A stretch of DNA of 7,313 bases. It comes from Cyanobacteriota bacterium (GTDB lineage: Bacteria > Cyanobacteriota > Cyanobacteriia > Phormidesmidales > Phormidesmidaceae). The stretch lies in NCBI GenBank assembly GCA_027483425.1, contig JAIXUR010000457.1, positions 1 through 7,313 on the forward strand. Direction: 5' to 3'. The translations under genes and the position numbers were made by a program. Of this stretch, positions 1 to 4,980 are shown in pieces; the stretch's first letter is position 1; the number at the start of each line of letters is the position of its first letter. The notes beneath the pieces are model-generated. The model was not told where the DNA came from and made no database searches. It saw only the letters and a list, made by a program, of their open reading frames with translations.

Positions 1-120
1 AATGGTCAAACCAGGGGACAAGCCAGGGGATCGGGCTGGCCATAGCGCTACGGGGTAGCACAAAACCACCAGGCCCATGAGCCCGCTGGCCGAGAAAGCA
101 CTCAAGACGATTTTCCACAT
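1..120 (-). CDS. N-terminal fragment of a membrane or exported protein, function unknown
   Basis: Forty codons stay open from an ATG at 120-118 (minus strand) to the window edge, so the gene continues outside. The peptide begins MWKIVLSAFSASGLMGLVVL and goes on with CYPVALWPARSPGLSPGLTI. A Lys at position 3 followed by about 24 mostly hydrophobic residues reads as a signal peptide or first membrane segment, and a Pro/Gly/Ser-rich stretch follows. An in-frame internal Met at residue 15 is a less likely start because it would cut the hydrophobic segment. Upstream there is only a weak purine-rich stretch (AAAGAAA) as ribosome-binding site, and a weak promoter (140-167). I do not recognise the family. 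The reading frame is short, so the call rests on the hydrophobic leader and the A/T-rich upstream region. Confidence 0.5.
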   Translation of the reverse strand, partial: MWKIVLSAFSASGLMGLVVLCYPVALWPARSPGLSPGLTI

Positions 121-139
121 AATTTCTTTGAGTTAAAAC

Positions 140-167
140 GCTATAAAAATCAAGATTTTTTTTTGAA
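140..167 (-). promoter_or_regulatory. Candidate sigma-70 promoter for the minus-strand gene at 1-120
   Basis: On the minus strand TTCAAA (167-162) is separated by 16 bases from TATAGC (145-140); each hexamer matches the consensus at 4 of 6 positions. The spacer contains an A-tract and half of a perfect 7-bp inverted repeat (AAAAATC at 145-151, GATTTTT at 154-160). Transcription would start about 13 bases before the ATG. The match is only moderate and A/T-rich DNA gives such matches by chance. Confidence 0.3.
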
Positions 168-395
168 TTGGTGGCGGCCATTGCTCCGCTAGCATGCACC
201 TCCAACCCGCAGAAATAACCCTCTCCCCAGGCGGCAAGCCGCCCTCGATGAGATCGCGCCGATCAGGTTGCGCAGACATTGGAACTCAGCGTCTATCCAG
301 GAGAGGACGGGGCGAGCACGGCCAGGGGGTGAGACCCCTAGTCGCCATTATGGGGTCAGCGGTTGACCACCGGAGAAGCGGATGTGCCAGCCTCA

Positions 396-527
396 GAGGA
401 TGTTTGAAAAGCCGTAAAGAATCAGACTTTTATAGGGCGAAAGCAGGGCAAAGGAGCTCATACCTCGAGGCATTGGCGGTAGTCCGAGGACTCATAGCAC
501 CAAGGAATGCCCATTTCAAACATCCGC
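396..527. mobile_element. MITE-like element, copy 1 (132 bp, terminal inverted repeats)
   Basis: The left end GAGGATGTTTGAAAA (396-410) and the reverse complement of the right end (513-527, GCGGATGTTTGAAAT) match at 13 of 15 positions. No transposase is encoded. Inside, an imperfect hairpin runs from GGCATT (469-474) to AATGCC (506-511) with the perfect palindrome AGTCCGAGGACT (481-492) at its centre. The internal sequence aligns by eye with 3132-3256 (shared TGTTTGAAAAGCC, GCGAAAGC at 437-444, and CACCA near the right end) and its first part with 4139-4180. Flanking trinucleotides are TCA on the left and TTA on the right, similar but not an exact target duplication. The ends resemble, from memory, those of some cyanobacterial IS5-family elements, so this may be a non-autonomous derivative; the family assignment is inference. 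Confidence 0.7.
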
Positions 528-668
528 TTAGAACCGTTGAGGCCGTGCTTGTTCGCACTATTCTGGTGTCCGCTTGCATGGCCTTTCGAACGGATGATGC
601 CCGGCCTGAGGGCAGCGATCTTTTTCCAGCTACGCTAAATTCAAAGCAGTTCTCTCTAAATCTCCCCT

Positions 669-845
669 ATGTTTCCCATGTTTTTTCCCTTCTGTGCCCC
701 GCCGTCCGCCGAGTCTCGCCGCCAATACCAGCGCTACAAGCTGGAGATGATGAAATCCTGGCGCGACTCCCTAGAAGCCCGCTTAGCGGCTCTCAACGCC
801 GCCATTAGCACCGTCGAGCAGCAGATCGGCCAGGACGGGGAATAG
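669..845 (+). CDS. Small conserved-looking coiled-coil protein (58 aa), function unknown
   Basis: ATG at 669 opens a 58-codon frame ending in TAG at 843-845; an in-frame stop at 657-659 limits the start, and ATG 678 (55 aa) is the alternative. The product starts MFPMFFPFCAPPSAE and continues with a charged amphipathic part: ESRRQYQRYKLEMMKSWRDS (residues 15-34), then LEARLAALNAAISTVEQQI (35-53) with coiled-coil-like spacing of Leu/Ile/Val. Third codon positions are largely G or C, as in the neighbouring core genes. The helix RYKLEMMKSWRD-LEARLAALNAAI resembles, from memory, short hypothetical proteins widespread in cyanobacteria; I could not verify this. No Shine-Dalgarno sequence is visible. 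It is followed at once by a strong hairpin (848-899), fitting a monocistronic gene. A longer overlapping frame (194-808) is much less protein-like. Confidence 0.75.
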   Translation: MFPMFFPFCAPPSAESRRQYQRYKLEMMKSWRDSLEARLAALNAAISTVEQQIGQDGE

Positions 846-847
846 CG

Positions 848-899
848 GGTTGAGGGTTCCGGGCTGATAGGCTGAGGACGGCCCCAGAAACCCTCAACC
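848..899 (+). terminator. Stem-loop directly after the small gene, possible terminator
   Basis: GGTTGAGGGTT (848-858) and AACCCTCAACC (889-899) form a perfect 11-bp stem starting three bases after the stop codon. Inside it GGGC (861-864) can pair with GCCC (881-884). No U-tract follows; instead a second hairpin comes immediately (GGGCC TTT GGCCC, 901-913). Cyanobacterial terminators often lack a clear U-tract, so termination is plausible but not proven. Confidence 0.55.
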
Positions 900-900
900 T

Positions 901-935
901 GGGCCTTTGGCCCCTACCCCCCGCCAACTTTTGGC
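901..935. repeat. Two further short inverted repeats between the terminator and the promoter
   Basis: GGGCC-TTT-GGCCC (901-913) and GCCAA-CTT-TTGGC (923-935) are each 5-bp perfect stems with 3-base loops. The second overlaps the -35 box TTGGCA of the promoter at 931-959, so it could be an operator-like palindrome as easily as an RNA hairpin. Each is short and could arise by chance; their tandem arrangement directly after the 848-899 stem is what makes them worth noting. Confidence 0.4.
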
Positions 936-959
936 AGGAGAGGATAGTCAAACTACACT
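931..959 (+). promoter_or_regulatory. Sigma-70-type promoter for the transglutaminase-like gene
   Basis: TTGGCA (931-936; 5 of 6 to TTGACA) and TACACT (954-959; 4 of 6 to TATAAT) are spaced by exactly 17 bases. Predicted transcription begins near 966, leaving a leader of about 87 bases before the ATG at 1053. The -35 box lies in the right arm of the palindrome GCCAACTTTTGGC. An unused SD-like purine run GGAGGAGG (996-1003) occurs in the leader. Confidence 0.5.
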
Positions 960-1052
960 TTTTACCACCGCAGTCCCCTAGGATATGACCTTAGCGGAGG
1001 AGGTTGTCGCCGCCTTCGCTTAGCTTCTTTATTCTGGGTTGCCCCGCTGGTT

Positions 1053-2720
1053 ATGCCTGAATCTCTTTCGCCCATGTCTCCGGCCCTGCCCCTGGCGGGA
1101 GTCAGTTCGCTCATTCAGCCGATTGGGGTTAAGGCGCTCTACGGCCTGGCCCTCCAGGGCGATCGCCTGTTGGCGGTAGACCCCTTTCGCGGCTATCTGC
1201 TGCGCCTCGACCCCAAAACCGATCAGGTCGAAGTGCTTAACTCTGACCAGGCCGAGGCTTTCTACGGGGCGACGGGCATTGCCTGCTGGCAAGACCAGCT
1301 CTGGTTTAGCCGCGACCACACGGTCTACACCACCGCCCTCGACCCCATGCAGCCGGTGCCGGTGATCACCCTGCCCTACCCCGCCGACGGTGTCGCCGTG
1401 TGGGAAAAAACCCTCTACGTCAGCTGCAAGAAGGGGGGCTGTATCTTTGTCTGCGATCGCGACTCGGGCCAGCGCATTACCCAGTTTCCGGCCCCTGGCA
1501 TTGGGGTCGAAAACCTCTCGGTCTGGGGCGACTACCTGTGGGCCTGTGACCAGACCGAGCAAACCGTATACTGCCTCGATCGCGCTACCGGCGCGCTGGT
1601 GGTGAAAATGCTCACCCCCTTCGCCACCCCCACGGGGCTGGCGGTGCCGCCCCACACCACCCCCGACAGCGGCACGATCTGGATGGCCTACGCCAACGAA
1701 GAGCCCTACGTGCGCGATGACCCCAACGGCGAGGTGCCCTTTGAGTTGACCTTTCGCGATCGCACCCTGATTCATCCCCTCACCTACCGCTGGTACAAAG
1801 AAGCCAACTACTGCCGCACCAACGGCTACCTGGTCGAGATGACCTATGTCGAAGAAATCGATACCCTCGAAGACGCCATTCCCCTCAAAAATGTAGAGTG
1901 GCGCATCGCCTACCCCACCAGCACCGATCGCCAGCGGGTGAAGTCGGTGGAGCCCGTGGGCCTGCCCTTCACCGAAGTCGAGCAGGGGGGCGAGCGGGTG
2001 GCCAGCTTTACCTTTGACCGCATCGACCCCAACCAGCGCCATCTCTTCGGCTGGAAGGCTCTGGTCGAGATCTACGGCATCAAGTACCAGCTCACTCCCC
2101 GCCAGGTCGAGTCGTCCCCACCCCTGCCCCCGGAGTACGGCCCCCGCTACCTGATCGACGACGATGAACTGGCCATGGGTAACCCCCTGATCCAGGCGGC
2201 GGCCCGTGAAAGCGTCGGCACCGAAACCAATCTGCTGCGCCAGGTGCTGAGCATTCGCAACTACGTTTACGACAAGCTCTCCTACGCCGTGACCCCCGCC
2301 ATTGAGACCCCCGACGTGGTGCTGCTGCGGGGTCGCGGCTCCTGCGGCGAATACGTGGGTCTGTTGCTGGCCCTGATGCGCCTCAACGGGATCGCCTGCC
2401 GCACCGTGGGCCGCTACAAGTGCCCCGCCCAGGCTGACCAGCCCGGCATCTATCTCGAACCCGAATTCAACCACGTGTGGATTGAGTTCTACATTCCCGG
2501 CTTTGGCTGGGTGCCCATGGAGTCTAACCCCGACGATGTGCAGGAAGGCGGCCCCTACCCCACCCGCTTTTTTATGGGTCTACCCTGGTGGCATGTGGAA
2601 ATGGGCAAGGGCATTCCCTTCGAAAAGCTGATTCTCCCTGAGGGCAGCCCCGGTGCCCGCCTGGGGGATCTAGCGGTCAATCACCTGCGGTTTAAAATTC
2701 TGGGCGAGCTCATGCCCTAG
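1053..2720 (+). CDS. Beta-propeller-like plus transglutaminase-like domain protein (555 aa)
   Basis: The N-terminal half shows about five divergent repeats of roughly 40 residues (28-62, 70-108, 112-149, 151-190, 192-230) of the form GLAL-GDRLLAVD or NLSVWGDYLWACD followed by LDR.TG or LDPKT, as in NHL/SMP-30/YncE-like propellers. Residues about 235-350 are a linker/beta region. The C-terminal part is transglutaminase-like (Pfam Transglut_core type): RGSCGEYVGLLLALMRLNGI with Cys431 as nucleophile, NHVWIEFYIPGFGWVPMESN with His474, and Glu490 where the third catalytic residue, usually Asp, falls. In bacteria this fold can be a protease or amidase rather than a cross-linker. No signal peptide or membrane segment is seen, so it is probably cytoplasmic. 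The ATG at 1053 lacks a clear Shine-Dalgarno sequence; Met8 is an alternative. HIP1 sites at 1159, 1453 and 1756 and GC-rich third positions mark it as resident genome. Substrate unknown. Confidence 0.88.
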   Translation: MPESLSPMSPALPLAGVSSLIQPIGVKALYGLALQGDRLLAVDPFRGYLLRLDPKTDQVEVLNSDQAEAFYGATGIACWQDQLWFSRDHTVYTTALDPMQPVPVITLPYPADGVAVWEKTLYVSCKKGGCIFVCDRDSGQRITQFPAPGIGVENLSVWGDYLWACDQTEQTVYCLDRATGALVVKMLTPFATPTGLAVPPHTTPDSGTIWMAYANEEPYVRDDPNGEVPFELTFRDRTLIHPLTYRWYKEANYCRTNGYLVEMTYVEEIDTLEDAIPLKNVEWRIAYPTSTDRQRVKSVEPVGLPFTEVEQGGERVASFTFDRIDPNQRHLFGWKALVEIYGIKYQLTPRQVESSPPLPPEYGPRYLIDDDELAMGNPLIQAAARESVGTETNLLRQVLSIRNYVYDKLSYAVTPAIETPDVVLLRGRGSCGEYVGLLLALMRLNGIACRTVGRYKCPAQADQPGIYLEPEFNHVWIEFYIPGFGWVPMESNPDDVQEGGPYPTRFFMGLPWWHVEMGKGIPFEKLILPEGSPGARLGDLAVNHLRFKILGELMP

Positions 2721-3131
2721 GTTGTTCGTAGATGACCTGAAACGCAGGGTCACCCTGGCCCGTAGCGCGGGCTTCTATCCCGCCGCCAGCAAGACCCCCG
2801 GCCCTAGGAATGGTGCCCTGGGCCTTAGAAATACCGTAAATATCCGGCCCTGGGCCCTGAAAAGGAGATGCATCGCCATATCCTCTGTGAAGCAATGATT
2901 AATGCCCGGCCGTCCATCGTTTCCTCGCTAGATCTTAATCATCTCTCGATTTTGCTCAAGTCTGGATAAAGTCGGGAACGTTGTCATAACAGGCACGAAG
3001 TAGCTAAGAGTACACTTCGACTAGCGAACACGCACAAACAGAAAAGCGTCGCATCAGTAAATTAACTGATCAGATCAGATTTTATTAGCTCTGGTCTAGT
3101 CGATCTACGGATGCGCAAGCCTCACCCTGAG

Positions 3132-3256
3132 GAGGTGTTTGAAAAGCCTGAGCAAGTCAGCCCCGATACTGCGAAAGCGGATCAAGGTGGCCCATGCCCC
3201 AGGATGCTTGTGGTGCCCTAGGGCTAATCACACCAGGGGTACCGACCAACGTCCTC
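3132..3256. mobile_element. MITE-like element, copy 2 (125 bp)
   Basis: The left end GAGGTGTTTGAAAAGCC (3132-3148) matches copy 1 with one base missing after GAGG; the right end CCAACGTCCTC (3246-3256) is the degenerate inverted repeat, its reverse complement GAGGACGTTGG agreeing with GAGGATGTTTG at 9 of 11 positions. GCGAAAGC (3171-3178) lies at the same distance from the end as in copy 1, two bases less. The central palindrome is GCCCTAGGGC (3215-3224), the counterpart of AGTCCGAGGACT in copy 1. No coding sequence. It is clearly diverged from copy 1, so neither is recent. Confidence 0.65.
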
Positions 3257-3410
3257 TAGGCTGGCTCGCTGTGATCTACCGTTGAAAATTAGCCAATGAA
3301 TCGATGTCTCTGTAGGTTCTGAGACTTTGAAACATCTGGCTTTGTTAGATAGGTGCCCAATCTACCAACTCCAATGAAAAAACTACACAAAAACATCATC
3401 CATTTAAGTC

Positions 3411-3416
3411 GAGGAA
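3411..3416 (+). promoter_or_regulatory. Shine-Dalgarno site that decides a TTG start
   Basis: GAGGAA lies six bases before TTG 3423-3425, a standard spacing. It supports initiation at TTG rather than at the only nearby ATG (3374), whose frame closes at a TAG just after 3440 and which has no Shine-Dalgarno sequence. Confidence 0.5.
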
Positions 3417-3422
3417 TTAGCT

Positions 3423-4127
3423 TTGAGGACACTGACATTATTACCTAGGCATACGGCCTTGGTTGTGCTAAGTTCGCCGAGTGCATTCACCTTTACCCTG
3501 ACAGCACCTACTCATTTTGGCGATCCAGAGTATCAGGCTTTGTTGGCCAAGGGCCAGTTCGCCGAGCTATTTGTCTCCGAAGGGAGAATTGGTAATAATG
3601 CCACAGATGCTTCTCAACACGAAGTAGTGATCAGCAAAGACGTTAATCCTAGAAGCGGCCACTATGGGCAACCCGTGGCTGAGGGAGATCTGTCTTGGGG
3701 CAACGGCTGCGGTTCCGCCCTGCCCTTTAGCCTTACCTATGATGGCGCTCAGGTCTTGTTCAGCATTGGGGATATCCATCTGTCTACATCAGCGTTCTCA
3801 GGGTCAGTTAATCAGCTTTATTTACGTGCCCGGGCAGCGGGGAACGCACATACTGACTCCAGCGTGTTGCTCAGTAGCTTGGCGTTTAATGGAACAACCT
3901 TTGGGCTCAGTCTACAAGCGGACGCAACGACTACCGATGAGGTTAATTATCTAATTATCAGCGGCGACGTTGTGGGGGGTGCTTACACCGCATTAACCCC
4001 ATTTACCTTGACAGGCGAGGCCCGGTTTACCTGGACGGGTACAAGGCCGAACAACTCTGCTTTAGCCTTTCAAATTAAGGCTGGAAACGGCACTCCATCA
4101 GCTATTTCAGCATCCGGGCGAAGATGA
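3423..4127 (+). CDS. Exported choice-of-anchor W-like protein, C-terminal anchor missing
   Basis: The 234-residue product begins with a short signal-peptide-like segment (residues 1-21) with a possible cleavage after SPSA, leaving FTFTLT as mature start. The body matches, from memory, the cyanobacterial choice-of-anchor W domain: FAELFVSEGRIGN (46-58), LPFSLTYDG (100-108), NQLYLRARA (130-138), SSLAFNGTTFG (151-161), then EVNYLIISGD (173-182) and FTLTGEARFTWTGTRPNNSA (194-213) with LAFQIKAG (214-221). Such proteins normally end in a PEP-CTERM anchor (VPEP motif, membrane segment, Arg-rich tail). Here the frame stops after GNGTPSAISASGRR with no anchor, about a dozen bases before a mobile-element end at 4139, so the C-terminus is probably lost. 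Start is TTG behind GAGGAA. Codons are more A/T-rich than in the flanking core genes and HIP1 is absent, suggesting transfer or relaxed selection. It may be a secreted soluble form or a decaying pseudogene. Function of the family is unknown, presumably cell-surface. Confidence 0.7.
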   Translation: MRTLTLLPRHTALVVLSSPSAFTFTLTAPTHFGDPEYQALLAKGQFAELFVSEGRIGNNATDASQHEVVISKDVNPRSGHYGQPVAEGDLSWGNGCGSALPFSLTYDGAQVLFSIGDIHLSTSAFSGSVNQLYLRARAAGNAHTDSSVLLSSLAFNGTTFGLSLQADATTTDEVNYLIISGDVVGGAYTALTPFTLTGEARFTWTGTRPNNSALAFQIKAGNGTPSAISASGRR

Positions 4128-4138
4128 TGGCTCAGCTT

Positions 4139-4180
4139 GGGGGTGTTTAAAAGCCGGAGAGTCGGCCTTTATGTCGCGAA
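4139..4180. mobile_element. Truncated MITE-like copy 3
   Basis: GGGGGTGTTTAAAAGCC (4139-4155), then GGAGAGTCGGCCTTTATGTCGCGAA, aligns with the first 45 or so bases of copy 1 (terminal repeat, GCCG..AGA..TC..CTTTAT..GCGAA). It breaks off exactly where another terminal repeat begins at 4181, so it was probably cut by a second element or by recombination. It lies in the same orientation as copies 1 and 2 and directly follows the truncated gene at 3423-4127. Confidence 0.5.
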
Positions 4181-4197
4181 GAGGTTGTTTGAAAAGT
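4181..4197. repeat. Solo terminal repeat of the same mobile family
   Basis: GAGGTTGTTTGAAAAGT is nearly identical to the left end of copy 1 (one substitution in the first 15 bases). The sequence after it does not align with copies 1-3, and no matching right end is seen before the next gene, so this may be one end of a different, related insertion sequence or an IS remnant. Downstream TGGGAA (4205-4210) and TTCCCA (4216-4221) form a small 6-bp hairpin that could serve as a terminator for the minus-strand gene ending at 4313; this is weak. Confidence 0.5.
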
Positions 4198-4312
4198 CAA
4201 ATGCTGGGAAATAGGTTCCCAATGGGTGGGCAGTGTCTACCCTACAACAGCTACAGTCGCTAGATTAAAGCTGGGAACTTCTATTTTAGGAATCTCCTAC
4301 ATGGATCTCCCT

Positions 4313-4927
4313 CTACTGCTCCGGCACTAGTTCACTGTTGACTTCATTGATCGGGCGGCGGCGCAGTTCTTCTGACTCGCTGCGGGGCAGGAGATCAAAC
4401 ACCTCTCGCATGGCATCGTCGATCGCCTCATAGGAGGCCATGCCAACTTCGTTAAACACCAGCTCTCCGGCCGCATTGAACACCAGGGTTTGGGGCACGG
4501 CGTCTTTAAAGTAGTAGCCTGGCTCGTCGGGTTCGTAGGTAGCCTTGACCGGAATCGCGTCGGCCATGATGGGGATGAAGTTGGCCACCCGCCCGTAGGG
4601 GGACTGGAGCTGGGAAATGACGGACGCAAACTTCTTGCAGTCGCTACTGTCATCAACATAGATCACCACCAGGGCAGGCTTGCCGTACCGCAGGGACTGC
4701 TGCAGGCTCACGTTGGGCGGCACCAGGGATCCGTTACCGGCGTAGAGGGCAAAAATATTGCCGTCGTACCTATCGTCGGTGAGGCCTGCTAGGGTGGCGG
4801 GCTGACCCCCCAGCCCCAGCCACAGCACCAGGGCGGCGCAGGCTAATCCCATCATCTGCCCCAGTCGATGGAGAACGCCGTGGGGAATAGGGCGATGGCG
4901 GAGCGTTGCGGTAAGCCAGCACGGCAT
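4313..4927 (-). CDS. Thylakoid thioredoxin-like photosystem I accumulation factor (204 aa)
   Basis: A single hydrophobic segment (about residues 25-41, MMGLACAALVLWLGLGG) anchors or exports the protein; the rest is a thioredoxin-like domain. Conserved blocks are DDRYDGNIFALYAGNGSLVP (51-70), KPALVVIYVDDSSDCKKFAS (83-102), VANFIPIMADAIP, PGYYFKDAVPQTLVF with the cis-proline Pro145, and a C-terminal FDLLPRSESEELRRRPINE. I recognise this as the cyanobacterial family named thylakoid membrane photosystem I accumulation factor, from memory. Where thioredoxins have CxxC this protein has S94-S-D-C97, keeping only the second Cys, so disulfide reduction by the usual dithiol route is unlikely. Start ATG 4927 has AGGA about ten bases upstream; Met25/26 would remove the basic N-terminal part and is possible. 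It lies 53 bp after the lipoprotein gene on the same strand, probably co-transcribed. Role in photosystem I build-up is family knowledge, not visible here. Confidence 0.85.
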   Translation of the reverse strand: MPCWLTATLRHRPIPHGVLHRLGQMMGLACAALVLWLGLGGQPATLAGLTDDRYDGNIFALYAGNGSLVPPNVSLQQSLRYGKPALVVIYVDDSSDCKKFASVISQLQSPYGRVANFIPIMADAIPVKATYEPDEPGYYFKDAVPQTLVFNAAGELVFNEVGMASYEAIDDAMREVFDLLPRSESEELRRRPINEVNSELVPEQ

Positions 4928-4980
4928 GACAAATTTATCCTGAAGACCACACCCTCTATTAGGCCACAGAATGGCGGCCC

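Larger units (their letters stand above)
121..668. other. Non-coding stretch containing a MITE-like element
   Basis: This 548-base stretch holds no gene I can support. An open frame crosses it on the plus strand (194-808), but its product is Arg/Ser/Pro-rich without a recognisable domain, it runs through the inverted-repeat element at 396-527, and it overlaps the better-supported small gene at 669-845 in another frame. The only structured parts are the A/T-rich promoter-like segment near 140-167 and the mobile element at 396-527. No tRNA or known structured RNA was recognised. Confidence 0.6.
2721..3422. other. Gene-poor accessory stretch with MITE copy 2
   Basis: No supported gene lies in these 702 bases. 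Just after the stop, GACCTG (2734-2739) can pair with CAGGGTC (2745-2751, one bulge), a weak terminator candidate that competes with the palindrome CAGGGTCACCCTG (2745-2757). Bases 2795-2860 are GC-rich and contain GCCCTGGGCC twice (2815-2824, 2847-2856). From about 2890 the sequence becomes clearly richer in A/T. An inverted repeat ATCAGT-AAATTA-ACTGAT (3053-3070) is followed by overlapping GATCA repeats. The MITE-like copy is at 3132-3256. A minus-strand open frame (2895-2710, 61 aa) is Gly/Ala/Pro-rich and has no recognisable domain, so it is not called. An ATG at 3374 opens 24 codons upstream of the next gene and is discussed there. Confidence 0.5.

Noticed and set aside
194..808. 204-codon open frame on the plus strand
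   Set aside because: Arg/Ser/Pro-rich product without domain, crosses the MITE-like element and overlaps the better-supported small gene 669-845 in another frame.
985..1023. 12-codon upstream ORF (MTLAEEVVAAFA) in the leader of the transglutaminase-like gene
   Set aside because: Too short to judge, no Shine-Dalgarno sequence in front of it, and no attenuator structure between it and the gene.
1029..2474. 481-codon open frame antisense to the transglutaminase-like gene
   Set aside because: Its product is Gly/Ala/His/Val-rich with no domain, which is the usual mirror of a GC-rich coding strand; the plus-strand protein has clear catalytic motifs.
2710..2895. 61-codon minus-strand open frame after the transglutaminase-like gene
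   Set aside because: Gly/Ala/Pro-rich, no recognised motif, no Shine-Dalgarno sequence noted, and it overlaps the end of the previous gene.
2895..2969. 24-codon plus-strand ORF beginning MINARPSIVSSLDLNH
   Set aside because: No ribosome-binding site, no recognisable similarity, length expected by chance in this A/T-richer stretch.
3324..3340. GACTTTGAAACATCTGG as a further right end of the mobile family
   Set aside because: It resembles the inverted terminal repeat only with several mismatches and a gap, and copy 2 already has a better right end at 3246-3256.
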